From an uncultured Roseateles sp. (GTDB lineage: Bacteria > Pseudomonadota > Gammaproteobacteria > Burkholderiales > Burkholderiaceae_C), in the NCBI RefSeq assembly GCF_963422335.1, contig NZ_OY729424.1:4960001-5024000 (forward strand): DNA of 64,000 nucleotides. The letters run 5' to 3'. Under the pieces are notes generated by a model. It worked only from the letters and a program-made list of their open reading frames with translations, was not told the origin of the DNA and searched no databases. Shown here one piece after another: positions 47,753 to 56,253 of the stretch (the first letter of the stretch is position 1; every line of letters starts with the position of its first letter). The position numbers and the translations under genes were made by a program.

Positions 47753-49234
47753 TCAATCGTCCAGGCCCAGTTCCTGGATCTTGCGCGTGATGGTGTTGCG
47801 GCCTATGCCCAGCTTCTGCGCGGCCTCGATGCGGCGGCCGCGGGTCTGCTCGAGCGCACAGTGAATCAGTTGCGCCTCGAAGCGCTTGCTGAGCACGTCC
47901 CAGACGTCTTTCACGCCGCGCTCCAGCAGGTGCTGGGCCTCGCGCTTGAGCTCCATTAGCCAGGGGTCCTGCACGCCGGCGCCCAGCTCGCGCAACGGCA
48001 CCAGCGGCGTGGGCAGCTGCTGCACGGCGGCGCTGGCCGCCGGCGGTTCTGCCGTCAAGGCAGGGGTGTCGGATGAGGCCCCCTCCTGCAGCAGCTCCGG
48101 CGGCAAGTCCTTGGGTTCGACCACCTGGGTGGGCGCCATCACCGTCAGCCAGTGGCAGATGTTCTCCAGCTGGCGCACATTGCCGGGGAAGTCGAACACC
48201 TCCAGCCGGGCCAGCGCCGTATCGCTCAAACGTTTGGCCTCGACACCCAGCTCGACGGCGCTCTTCTGCAGGAAGAAGCGCGCCAGGGTGGCAATGTCTT
48301 CGCGGCGCTCGCGCAGCGCCGGCAGACGCAGGCGTATCACGTTAAGGCGGTGGAACAGGTCTTCGCGGAAGGCGCCCTGCTTGACCCGGTCCTCCAGATT
48401 CTGGTGGGTGGCCGCGATCACGCGCACGGTGCTCTTCAGCGGGCTGTGGCCACCGACGCGGTAGAACTGGCCGTCACTCAGCACACGCAGCAGCCGCGTT
48501 TGCAGATCCAGCGGCATGTCGCCGATTTCGTCGAGGAACAGGGTGCCGCCATCGGCCTGCTCGAAGCGCCCCCGCCTGGAGGCCTGGGCGCCGGTGAAGG
48601 CGCCGCGCTCATGGCCGAACAGCTCGGACTCCAGCAGGTCCTTCGGAATCGCCGCCGTGTTGATGGCCACGAACGGCCCTTCCGAGCGCGGGCTGTGCTT
48701 GTGCAGCGCGCGCGCCACCAACTCCTTGCCCGAGCCGGACTCACCGGTGATCAGCACCGTGACGACCGATTGGCTGAGCCGGCCGATGGCGCGGAACACG
48801 TCCTGCATCGCCGGTGCCTGGCCCAGCATCTCGGGCATCAGCGCGTCGCGCTCCTCCTGCACCGCCTCGCGCAGGCTTTCTTCCTGGGCGCGGCGTATCA
48901 GTTCGACGGCACGGGGCACGTCGAAGGGCTTGGGCAGGTATTCGAAAGCGCCGCCCTGGAAGGCCGACACGGCGCTGTCCAGATCGGAATAGGCCGTCAT
49001 CACGATGACGGGCAATTTCGGCAGACGTTCCTTGACCTGAGCCAGCAAGTCCAGGCCGGAGCCGCCGGGCATGCGGATATCGGACACCAGCACCTGGGGA
49101 CTGTCGTCTTCCAGGGCCGCGAGCACGTCGCGGGCATTGCTGAAGCTGCGCACCGGCAGGTTGTCGCGGGCCAGTGCTTTTTCGAGAACAAATCGTATCG
49201 AGTGGTCGTCGTCAACAATCCAGATCGACTTCAT
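47753..49234 (-). CDS. ntrC: Nitrogen regulator NtrC (sigma-54 activator)
   Basis: A 493-residue response regulator. Receiver with VDDDHSIR and phospho-acceptor VSDIRMP, Lys in LPKPF; AAA+ domain with Walker A TGESGSGKE, GAFTGA loop for sigma-54 contact and GGTLFLDEIGDMP; C-terminal HTH (EAAQKLGIGRNTITRKIQEL). It activates nitrogen-assimilation genes when phosphorylated by NtrB. The ATG at 49234 has GGGAG six bases upstream. It follows ntrB by 32 bp. Confidence 0.96.
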   Translation of the reverse strand: MKSIWIVDDDHSIRFVLEKALARDNLPVRSFSNARDVLAALEDDSPQVLVSDIRMPGGSGLDLLAQVKERLPKLPVIVMTAYSDLDSAVSAFQGGAFEYLPKPFDVPRAVELIRRAQEESLREAVQEERDALMPEMLGQAPAMQDVFRAIGRLSQSVVTVLITGESGSGKELVARALHKHSPRSEGPFVAINTAAIPKDLLESELFGHERGAFTGAQASRRGRFEQADGGTLFLDEIGDMPLDLQTRLLRVLSDGQFYRVGGHSPLKSTVRVIAATHQNLEDRVKQGAFREDLFHRLNVIRLRLPALRERREDIATLARFFLQKSAVELGVEAKRLSDTALARLEVFDFPGNVRQLENICHWLTVMAPTQVVEPKDLPPELLQEGASSDTPALTAEPPAASAAVQQLPTPLVPLRELGAGVQDPWLMELKREAQHLLERGVKDVWDVLSKRFEAQLIHCALEQTRGRRIEAAQKLGIGRNTITRKIQELGLDD

Positions 49235-49266
49235 GCGGGACTCCCAGCGCGCCCTCCCCACTACGG

Positions 49267-50352
49267 TCAGGGCAAGGGCAAGGTGATCAGAAAATCGGTC
49301 CGTCCTGGTTCGCTGTCACAGGCGATCGTCCCCTGATGTTGCTGGACGAAGGTCTGCGCCAGTGTGAGCCCCAAGCCAGAGCCGCCGTCGCGCCCTGTCA
49401 CCAAGGGATAGAAAATGCGATCGCGGATGTCCGGGGGTACACCCGGGCCGTTGTCCTCTACATGCAATTCCAATGCCAGGCGCCAGCGTTGTTTGCCCAA
49501 AGTCACCTGGCGCGCGACGCGTGTGCGCAGAACGATACAAGCATCCCCGGCCGCAATGCGCTCGGTGAGCGCCTGGGCGGCGTTCTGCACGATGTTGAGC
49601 ACTGCCTGGATCAGCTGCTCGCGGTCGCCGCGAAAGTCCGGCAGCGAGGTGTCATAGTCGCGCACGATCTTCAGCCCGCGCGGGTGCTCGACCAGCACCA
49701 GCGAGCGCACCCGCTCGCAGACCTCGTGGATGTTGACGTCGCCCACCACCTGGGCATTGCGGTGCGGCGCCAGCAGCCGGTCCACCAGCGACTGCAGGCG
49801 GTCGGCCTCGTGGACGATCACATCGGTGTACTCGGTCAGCTCGGGCGACTCCAGGTCCATCGCCAACAGCTGGGCCGCGCCGCGTATGCCGCCCAGCGGG
49901 TTCTTGATCTCGTGCGCCAGATTGCGAATCAGCTCCTTGGTCGCCTGGGCCTGGCCCAGCGCCCGCTCCTCGCGGTCCTGGCGGGTCTGCTGCTCGATCT
50001 CGATCAGCTCCAGCAAGACCTGGCTGGGACCGTCCATCTGCGTGACGATCACATGCACCGGCAGCAGATCGGTGTGCAGGCTGGCGCCGCGCCGCAGCTG
50101 GCCCTCGAAGCGGCTGTTCGAGAACTGGTTCTGCGCCACCGCACTGACCGTGTCGCGCACGGTCTTGGGGTCGGTGAAGGTGTCGAACAGATTGCTCTTC
50201 AGCATCGCCCGGCGCGACAGACCCAGATTGGTCTCGAAGGCCGCATTGGCGAACAGGCACTGGCCATCGGCACCGACGATGGCGATCATCGTCGTCAGCA
50301 GATCGAACGCCTGGAAGTGGGGATGGCTGTCGCGGACCGGATCGTCGCTCAT
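49267..50352 (-). CDS. ntrB: Nitrogen sensor kinase NtrB
   Basis: A 361-residue soluble kinase/phosphatase controlled by PII proteins. An N-terminal PAS domain (IAIVGADGQCLFANAAFE), HisKA with NLAHEIKNPLGG (intact His), N-box IVQNAAQAL, DNGPGVP and GGSGLGLTLA are present. It phosphorylates NtrC in low nitrogen. Operon with ntrC, downstream of glnA and a small periplasmic protein gene, as in the classical glnALG locus. Confidence 0.95.
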   Translation of the reverse strand: MSDDPVRDSHPHFQAFDLLTTMIAIVGADGQCLFANAAFETNLGLSRRAMLKSNLFDTFTDPKTVRDTVSAVAQNQFSNSRFEGQLRRGASLHTDLLPVHVIVTQMDGPSQVLLELIEIEQQTRQDREERALGQAQATKELIRNLAHEIKNPLGGIRGAAQLLAMDLESPELTEYTDVIVHEADRLQSLVDRLLAPHRNAQVVGDVNIHEVCERVRSLVLVEHPRGLKIVRDYDTSLPDFRGDREQLIQAVLNIVQNAAQALTERIAAGDACIVLRTRVARQVTLGKQRWRLALELHVEDNGPGVPPDIRDRIFYPLVTGRDGGSGLGLTLAQTFVQQHQGTIACDSEPGRTDFLITLPLP

Positions 50353-50353
50353 G

Positions 50354-50902
50354 CTACGAACCCAGTTTGCTCAGCTCACGCTTGATCGCCGCGATATCGC
50401 TTTCCTTGCGGCCTATGCTGGCCTTCATTTCGGCCACGCGGTCGATATAGCGCTGGTAGTTGCGCTCCTCGGCGCGGCGCTCGGGCTCGCCGCCGTTGTA
50501 TTCCTTTTGCAGCGCCTGCAGGCGCTCCTCTTCCTTGCGCAGCTCGGCCTCGAGGATGCGGCGGGCATCGCTGTCGCGGCTCTTCTGCTGAGCGGGGTCG
50601 ATGCGGGTATCGCCGGGGCGCGAGGCCGCTGACGATGCCGAGGCATTGGCCGCTGCGTTGTTCGCAGGGGCCTTGGGCTTGCTGGTCTGCATCACCGTGA
50701 TCGGCGCGCCCTCTATCGTGCGGCAACCCTTGTCCTGTGCCTCCTTGGCGCTCAGCGCATCGGTGTAGAGCACCGGCGGGCCGGGGCAGCGATAGACGAT
50801 GGAGTTGCCCTGGGCCGCAGCGGCGCCGGCCAATCCCATAGCTGCGATCCATCCGGTGAATCGGACTATTCCGTTCAAGCGCAACGACGTTACTCGGGTC
50901 AT
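50354..50902 (-). CDS. DUF4124-like exported protein with coiled coil
   Basis: A 182-residue protein with a signal sequence (GWIAAMGLAGAAAAQG), a short DUF4124-like segment (IVYRCPGPPVLYTDALSAKE), a low-complexity Ala/Ser linker and a charged coiled coil from about residue 105 (RRILEAELRKEEERLQALQK) to the end. GGAGG stands six bases before the ATG at 50902. It lies between glnA and ntrB with a one-base gap to ntrB. Function unknown. Confidence 0.75.
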   Translation of the reverse strand: MTRVTSLRLNGIVRFTGWIAAMGLAGAAAAQGNSIVYRCPGPPVLYTDALSAKEAQDKGCRTIEGAPITVMQTSKPKAPANNAAANASASSAASRPGDTRIDPAQQKSRDSDARRILEAELRKEEERLQALQKEYNGGEPERRAEERNYQRYIDRVAEMKASIGRKESDIAAIKRELSKLGS

Positions 50903-50999
50903 GCAATGCCTCCGGGCCGCAGCCTGACGCCACGACCTGTGTCTGAACCGGCCTCTATCGGCCACGGCCGGATTGTGGCCCAAGCCTGACCCATAATGG

Positions 51000-51023
51000 A
51001 AAAGGGACAACCGAGGTTGTCCC
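51000..51023 (-). terminator. Rho-independent terminator of glnA
   Basis: On the minus strand GGGACAACC, a two-base turn and GGTTGTCCC form a perfect 9-bp stem followed by TTTT. It begins 42 bp beyond the glnA stop and separates glnA from the ntrB-ntrC transcript, although read-through to those genes is common in this locus type. Confidence 0.75.
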
Positions 51024-51064
51024 TTGCTGTTTCTGTCCGGGGGTTTGAGGCCCCCGAATGCAGA

Positions 51065-52480
51065 TCAGGCGCTGTAGTACATATCGAACTCGACCGGGTG
51101 CGTGGCCATGCGGAAGCGGGTGACTTCCTGCATCTTCAGGTCGATGTAGGCATCGATGTAGGCATCGGTGAACACGCCGCCCTTGGTCAGGAAGGCGCGG
51201 TCCTTGTCCAGATGCTCCAGGGCCTGATCGAGGCTGTGGCAGACGGTCGGGATCTTCGCGTCTTCTTCCGGCGGCAGATGGTACAGGTCCTTGGTGGCGG
51301 CTTCGCCCGGGTGGATCTTGTTCTCCACGCCGTCCAGGCCGGCCATCAGCAGAGCCGCGAAACCCAGATAGGGGTTCATCAGGGGATCGGGGAAGCGGGC
51401 TTCCACGCGACGGCCCTTGGGGTTGGCCACGTAGGGGATGCGGATCGAGGCCGAGCGGTTCTTGGCCGAGTAGGCCAGCTTCACCGGGGCTTCGAAGCCG
51501 GGCACCAGACGCTTGTACGAGTTCGTGCCGGGGTTGGTGATGGCGTTCAGCGCGCGGGCGTGCTTGATGATGCCGCCGATGTAGTACAGCGCGAAGTCGG
51601 AGAGGCCTGCATAGCCGTCACCGGCGAACAGGTTCTTGCCGTCCTTCCAGACCGACTGGTGCACGTGCATGCCGGAGCCGTTGTCGCCAACGATGGGCTT
51701 GGGCATGAAGGTGGCCGTCTTGCCGTAGGCATGGGCCACGTTGTGGATCACGTACTTCTGCAGCTGCACCCAGTCGGCGCGCTGGATCAGCGTGCTGAAG
51801 CGGGTGCCGATTTCCATCTGGCCGGCATTGGCCACTTCGTGGTGGTGCACCTCGACCGGGATGCCCAGGTTTTCGAGGATCAGGCACATCTCCGAGCGCA
51901 GGTCCTGGCCGCTGTCGACCGGGGGCACGGGGAAGTAGCCGCCCTTGACGGTGGGGCGATAGCCCTTGTTGCCGTGCTCGTATTCCTTGCCGGTGTTCCA
52001 AGCGGCCTCTTCGGCCTCGATCTTGGAGAAGCAGCCCGACATGTCGTTGCCCCAACGCACGCTGTCGAAGATGAAGAATTCGGGTTCCGGGCCGAAGTAG
52101 GCGGTGTCGCCCAGGCCGGTGCTCTTCATATAAGCCTCGGCGCGCTTGGCCAGCGAACGGGGGTCGCGCTCATAGGGCTTGCCGTCGGCCGGATCGACCA
52201 CGTCGCAGGTCAGAATCAGCGTCGGCTCTTCGAAGAAGGGGTCGATGTTGGCAGTCTCGGGGTCGGGCATCAGCTGCATGTCCGAGGCTTCGATGCCCTT
52301 CCAGCCGGCGATGGACGAACCGTCGAAGGCGTGGCCGGAAATGAACTTGTCTTCATCGAAGTGCGAAACAGGCACGGAGACGTGCTGCTCCTTGCCGCGT
52401 GTATCGGTGAAGCGGAAGTCAACAAACTTGACTTCGTTCTCTTCCACCATTTTCATGACATCGGCGACGGTCTTGGCCAT
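51065..52480 (-). CDS. glnA: Glutamine synthetase, type I
   Basis: A 471-residue subunit of the dodecameric enzyme that makes glutamine from glutamate, ammonia and ATP. FDGSSIAGWKGIEASDM, YFGPEPEFFIFD, VHHHEVANAGQMEIG, GSGMHVHQS and FEAPVKLAYSAKNRSASIRIP are diagnostic. The adenylylation site is in DLYHLPPEE (Tyr), so it is the regulated beta-type. A sigma-54 promoter and two NtrC-type dyads lie upstream. Confidence 0.97.
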   Translation of the reverse strand: MAKTVADVMKMVEENEVKFVDFRFTDTRGKEQHVSVPVSHFDEDKFISGHAFDGSSIAGWKGIEASDMQLMPDPETANIDPFFEEPTLILTCDVVDPADGKPYERDPRSLAKRAEAYMKSTGLGDTAYFGPEPEFFIFDSVRWGNDMSGCFSKIEAEEAAWNTGKEYEHGNKGYRPTVKGGYFPVPPVDSGQDLRSEMCLILENLGIPVEVHHHEVANAGQMEIGTRFSTLIQRADWVQLQKYVIHNVAHAYGKTATFMPKPIVGDNGSGMHVHQSVWKDGKNLFAGDGYAGLSDFALYYIGGIIKHARALNAITNPGTNSYKRLVPGFEAPVKLAYSAKNRSASIRIPYVANPKGRRVEARFPDPLMNPYLGFAALLMAGLDGVENKIHPGEAATKDLYHLPPEEDAKIPTVCHSLDQALEHLDKDRAFLTKGGVFTDAYIDAYIDLKMQEVTRFRMATHPVEFDMYYSA

Positions 52481-52586
52481 CAGAATCTCCTCAGCAGGGG
52501 CTAATTGGGGACGGAATGCTTGGTTTCGAATTCAACGGTCGCAAGGCCCATGCAGGCGCTGCGATTTCGTGTTCGCACTGCAATTT

Positions 52587-52602
52587 AGCAGATAGCGTGC
52601 CA
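52587..52602 (-). promoter_or_regulatory. Sigma-54 promoter of glnA
   Basis: Minus-strand TGGCACG-CTAT-CTGCT matches the -24/-12 consensus TGGCACG-N4-TTGCW at all but one position, with the GG and GC doublets at the required 12-bp distance. The predicted transcript start is near 52576, about 95 bp before the glnA ATG. Confidence 0.8.
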
Positions 52603-52673
52603 GCGTCGGATGACAGGGCTGGCGCCTGTTTCGTGCCGTGCTGAAGGTCGCTGTGCGGCCAGCGAACACCAAC

Positions 52674-52688
52674 GCACCAACATGATGC
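52674..52688. promoter_or_regulatory. NtrC-like enhancer dyad 1
   Basis: GCACC-AACAT-GATGC agrees with the NtrC site GCACC-N5-GGTGC at 9 of 10 positions. It is centred about 105 bp upstream of the predicted glnA start, a normal enhancer distance. Confidence 0.6.
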
Positions 52689-52696
52689 GCTTGGTT

Positions 52697-52711
52697 GCCC
52701 ATCATTGGTGC
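52697..52711. promoter_or_regulatory. NtrC-like enhancer dyad 2
   Basis: GCCCA-TCATT-GGTGC agrees with the NtrC site at 8 of 10 positions and is centred about 128 bp upstream of the predicted start, 23 bp from dyad 1 (about two helical turns), which would suit cooperative binding. Confidence 0.55.
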
Positions 52712-52724
52712 GTTGATTTTCGCC

Positions 52725-53519
52725 TCAGCGCACCATTTCGGCGCTGATCACCGCACCAAACTGCGCCAGCCCGGTCTTCAGTGCGGCGTAGGCGGAATCC
52801 AGTTGGCCGGCGTCACCCTTCACGCCCAGTTCGATATGGCGGCCCCATTGCGGGTGATCGACGCTGGGCAGGCTGAAAACCTTGATGCCGGGGTGCTGGT
52901 GCTCGATCTGCTCCATCAGCGGCGTCAGCGTGGCCTCCATCGCGCCCTGCACGATCAGCGATTTCTCCAGCACGCCCAAGGCCTGGTGCAGATGGCGGTA
53001 GTGCGTGTCCAGCACCCACTCCATCATCGGCCAGGCCATCACCGGGAAACCGGGCACGAAGTGCACATGGCCGACCGAGAAACCTGCGATCTTGTTGTAC
53101 GGGTTGGGGATGATGGCGGCGCCCTCGGGGAACACGCCCATGTTCAGCCGGTGCTGGTTGTCCGGCGTGTCGGGTTCGTAAGGTTTGCCCTGCTCGGCCG
53201 CCACATCGCGCATGCGCTCCAGTATCAGCTCCCTGGCCTCGGGGTGCAGGGCCAGGGGCCGGCCCAGCGCAGCGGCGGCACACTGGCGCGTGTGGTCGTC
53301 CGGCGTGGCGCCTATGCCGCCACAGCTGAAGACGATATCGCCGCTGGCAAAGGCATGGCGCAGATCGGCGGTGATGCGCTCGCGCTCGTCACCGGCATAG
53401 CGGGCCCAGGCCAGGCTCAGGCCGCGCGCCTGCAACAGCTCGATCAGCTTGGGCAGGTGCTTGTCCTGCCGTTTGCCCGAGAGGATTTCGTCGCCGATGA
53501 TGATGAGGCCGATGTTCAT
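52725..53519 (-). CDS. CinA-type molybdopterin-binding domain protein
   Basis: A 264-residue protein consisting of the N-terminal CinA/MoaB-like domain: GLIIIGDEILSGKRQDKH, FSCGGIGATPDDHTRQCAAAA and the later NKIAGFSVGHVHFVPGFPVMA. The C-terminal amidohydrolase half of full-length CinA is absent, as in stand-alone COG1058 proteins. Nucleotide-pyrophosphatase activity is known for relatives; the role here is not fixed. One base separates its ATG from the stop of the EI24 gene upstream. Confidence 0.85.
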   Translation of the reverse strand: MNIGLIIIGDEILSGKRQDKHLPKLIELLQARGLSLAWARYAGDERERITADLRHAFASGDIVFSCGGIGATPDDHTRQCAAAALGRPLALHPEARELILERMRDVAAEQGKPYEPDTPDNQHRLNMGVFPEGAAIIPNPYNKIAGFSVGHVHFVPGFPVMAWPMMEWVLDTHYRHLHQALGVLEKSLIVQGAMEATLTPLMEQIEHQHPGIKVFSLPSVDHPQWGRHIELGVKGDAGQLDSAYAALKTGLAQFGAVISAEMVR

Positions 53520-53520
53520 G

Positions 53521-54402
53521 TCAGATAGGGGGTAAGGCGGTCAATTGATGCGGGTCGCCAATCTCAGGCAGAGGTGCGGCACCCACAGGCGCAGGCGGCA
53601 GCACAGACTCGAGCTGGCGCAGCCGCTCCAGCGCCGCCAGCGCATAGTGGGCAAACCACAGCGAGGCAAAGGCAAACACCAGGGTGTAGATCCAGACCGT
53701 GACCACCACCAGCAACGGCCACAGCACCACAGCGATGACCCCGAAGGCCCAGACCAGCGACGGTGCAGCGCCCAGATAGCCGCAGATCACGCCCATCAGC
53801 AGCATGGGCGCACGGTGTTCGCGCATCAGCTGGCGGCGCTCCGTTGCCGAGGCATGCTCGGCCAGCACATCGAAGGCAAACACGCGAAAGCTCAGCCAGC
53901 CCCAGATCAGCGGCGGCAGAATCATCACCAGCGGCGGGATCAGCCACAGGGGCACGCTCAGCACCAATGCGATGAGGGCCGCAGCCGTGCAGCCCAGCGA
54001 CCACAGCACGCTTTGCCAGAAGGCCGCACCTTTGCGGCGCTCCAGTTGAGGGAAGCGGCGACTCGCCACCAGGGTGACCAGGGCCGGCGTCATCAGCAGG
54101 GCCACCAGCACCAGGGACACGACGACGATCACCGGCACCGCCAAGGCGATGATGATGATGGGCACCAGTACCGAACGGAAACCCTCGCCGCCAATGCTGC
54201 CCAGCCAGCGCAACAGGCTGTCGATGATCAGCCAGGAGTCCAGCGTCGTGCGCAGGCCATCGACCGCAGCCTCCCAGTAGAAATAGGCCAAGCCGCCGCT
54301 GAGCCCCGCGGCGATCAGGAGCGGCAGCAGGGACAGCAATATCACCTTGGGATGCAGGCAGTAGGCGACGGCGCGCCAGAAGGCATCGAAGAGCAGATTC
54401 AT
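53521..54402 (-). CDS. EI24-domain membrane protein (CysZ-like)
   Basis: A 293-residue membrane protein with several long hydrophobic segments; LLFDAFWRAVAYCLHPKVIL at the start and the overall layout fit the EI24/CysZ family, in which CysZ carries sulfate. ATG at 54402 or 54414 can be used and no ribosome-binding site is visible, perhaps because a palindromic repeat begins at 54418. It is followed by the CinA-type gene. Confidence 0.8.
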   Translation of the reverse strand: MNLLFDAFWRAVAYCLHPKVILLSLLPLLIAAGLSGGLAYFYWEAAVDGLRTTLDSWLIIDSLLRWLGSIGGEGFRSVLVPIIIIALAVPVIVVVSLVLVALLMTPALVTLVASRRFPQLERRKGAAFWQSVLWSLGCTAAALIALVLSVPLWLIPPLVMILPPLIWGWLSFRVFAFDVLAEHASATERRQLMREHRAPMLLMGVICGYLGAAPSLVWAFGVIAVVLWPLLVVVTVWIYTLVFAFASLWFAHYALAALERLRQLESVLPPAPVGAAPLPEIGDPHQLTALPPI

Positions 54403-54417
54403 GCAAGCAAGCATACA

Positions 54418-54468
54418 TTGCGGGTCAGACCTTGCTGTACTCGGCAAGCTCTGCCCCCAACTGGCTGG
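54418..54468 (+). repeat. Palindromic intergenic repeat, copy A
   Basis: It begins TTGCGGGTCAGACCTTG and ends AAGCTCTGCCCCCAACTGG plus two to three bases. The first 17 bases are identical to copy B, the last ~22 differ at two positions, and the centre is shorter. GGGTCAGA and TCTGCCCC-type ends are roughly complementary, so it can fold. It stops 18 bp before the sterol-desaturase-family gene end. Confidence 0.75.
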
Positions 54469-54486
54469 GTCGCGGGCCCTATGGTG

Positions 54487-55461
54487 TCAGGCCTTGCCCA
54501 CCAGCCGCTTCAAGCCCAGCCACTGCTGAACCCAGAAGCCATCGCCGTAGTCGCGCCCGCCCTCGTCGGGCAGCTGGTCGCGTATGCCGGTGGGATCAAA
54601 ACGCAGGCCGAAGTCTGCGGTGCGGAACAGCACATCCCAGACCGGCAGCAGCACGGCGAAGTTGCAGCCGCCCAGCGTGCCCCTGCCGGCCGACTCATGG
54701 CCGACACCGATGGCATGGTGCACGCGGTGAAAACGCGGGCTGACCAGCACACGCTCCAGCACCGGGCCGAACCACAGCCGCACATTGGCATGCTGCAGGC
54801 TCTCCATCAGCTGCGACACGGCCACCACGGCGACGAACTGGCCCGGCGCAATGCCGATGAAGCGGGCCACCAGCACCAGGATCGCATCGCGCAGCAGGTC
54901 ATCGAGCAGGTGGTTGCGGTTGTCGCTCCACATCGTCATCTGGCGCTGGCTGTGATGCAGGGCATGGAGCTGCCACCACCAGCCAAACTGATGCTGGGCT
55001 CGGTGTATCCAGTATTCGAGCAGGTCAAAGGCGAGCAGGTAGAGCACGAAGCTGAACACCGGCTGGTCGCTGACACCAGGCCAGAGCGCGTCAAGCTGGA
55101 AGATCGGGACACCCGCCACGCGCATCTGGCCGAACAAGGCATCCCACAAGGGATCGATGCTGAAGAACAGCGCCAGCCGGAACAGGCCCAGGCGGTGGAT
55201 CAGCGTGTAGATGACATCGACGCGCACCGCGGCAGGGTCGACGACGGGCTCGACCGGGTTGTGCCGCTCGAGCGCGCGTATCACCGTCAGCATGATGACG
55301 ATCTGCAGCAAGCCCACCAGCAGCCAGCCAGTGGCAGCAAAGGCCTCCTCCATCAGATTGCTCATGCCAAGGCCGAATACCAGGGGCTGCACGACGGCCT
55401 CGAACAAGGCCTGCTGCACCTGGCCAAAGGCGTCGGTCACGGTGTCGTAAAAACTGTCCAT
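54487..55461 (-). CDS. Sterol desaturase/fatty acid hydroxylase family membrane protein
   Basis: A 324-residue polytopic protein with the three di-iron histidine clusters of the family: HRAQH, HALHHS and HRVHH. Membrane segments lie around 45-65, 140-160 and 205-225. Members hydroxylate or desaturate lipids. Its ATG follows the deacetylase stop directly (TAG then ATG), so it is the last gene of a three-gene unit. The substrate is unknown. Confidence 0.85.
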   Translation of the reverse strand: MDSFYDTVTDAFGQVQQALFEAVVQPLVFGLGMSNLMEEAFAATGWLLVGLLQIVIMLTVIRALERHNPVEPVVDPAAVRVDVIYTLIHRLGLFRLALFFSIDPLWDALFGQMRVAGVPIFQLDALWPGVSDQPVFSFVLYLLAFDLLEYWIHRAQHQFGWWWQLHALHHSQRQMTMWSDNRNHLLDDLLRDAILVLVARFIGIAPGQFVAVVAVSQLMESLQHANVRLWFGPVLERVLVSPRFHRVHHAIGVGHESAGRGTLGGCNFAVLLPVWDVLFRTADFGLRFDPTGIRDQLPDEGGRDYGDGFWVQQWLGLKRLVGKA

Positions 55462-56253
55462 CTAAGGTTTCTTGATCAAGGCCCCGTAGACCGGATGATC
55501 GCGCAAAGGCGCAAAGCACAGGCCCTTGGCCTTCAGTCCGACGATCAGGGGCTCCAGCACGGCCGGGGCCCAGGGGTCCTGGCGGCTCCAGATGCCCAGG
55601 TGGGCCAGCAGCACGTCGCCGCTGCGCACGCTTTTCAGCGCGCGCTCCAGCAGCAGCGTATTCGGATACTTGTCGCTGTTCAGCTCGTCGCCCAGAAAAC
55701 CATTGGGCGTCCAGGGCACATGGGTGAAGCCGCAGGCCTGGGCGGTGGCCAGCAGGGCCGGCGAGGTGCGACCTGCAGGGGCGCGGTACAACGGCAGCAT
55801 CGCCTGGCCCGTCATTTCCTGGAAGCGGGTGGCGCTGCGCTTGATGCCCTCGCAATAGGCGGCGGCACTGACATCACGCAGCTTGCCGGGCTCGGGCCCG
55901 GTGCCGCTGCGCACGCGAAAGCCTCCATCGGGCAGATCGGCCACCCAGATGTCGTGTTCCCAGGTGTGCGAGCCAAAGTCGTGCCCCTCGGCCGCGCGGG
56001 CCTTCCACCAGGGCGCCCACTGGGCATCGAGGCTGGTGCCGCCGGTCTTGGTGATCTCGCTGGCCAGGAAGAAGGTGGCCTTGACCTGATGGCGCTGCAG
56101 GACTTCGGCAATCAGCGGCGCCACCTCCATATGGCCGGTGTCGAAGGTCAGATAGACCGGCTTGTCGCAGCCATTGGCCCAGACCGCGGTCTGCACAAGG
56201 GCCAGCACAGCGGACAGCAGCCGCGGCGCCCAGCGCCGCTCAGCGCGGCGCAT
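55462..56253 (-). CDS. Polysaccharide deacetylase family protein (NodB fold), exported
   Basis: A 263-residue protein with a signal peptide (LLSAVLALVQTAVWA) and a NodB domain. Motif 2 SHTWEHD and motif 3 YRAPAG are intact, and GDVLLAHLG matches the last motif. Motif 1 is TFDTGH where most relatives have TFDDG, so one metal-ligand Asp is Thr. This may be typical of its subgroup or reduce activity. It overlaps the YncE-like gene by 14 bp and adjoins the sterol-desaturase-family gene. Confidence 0.82.
   Translation of the reverse strand: MRRAERRWAPRLLSAVLALVQTAVWANGCDKPVYLTFDTGHMEVAPLIAEVLQRHQVKATFFLASEITKTGGTSLDAQWAPWWKARAAEGHDFGSHTWEHDIWVADLPDGGFRVRSGTGPEPGKLRDVSAAAYCEGIKRSATRFQEMTGQAMLPLYRAPAGRTSPALLATAQACGFTHVPWTPNGFLGDELNSDKYPNTLLLERALKSVRSGDVLLAHLGIWSRQDPWAPAVLEPLIVGLKAKGLCFAPLRDHPVYGALIKKP

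Noticed and set aside
51065..51200. DAYIDAYIDL near the glnA end as a possible small duplication
   Set aside because: As recalled, related glutamine synthetases read much like ALIDGYIEL at this point; length is normal, so it is only local similarity.
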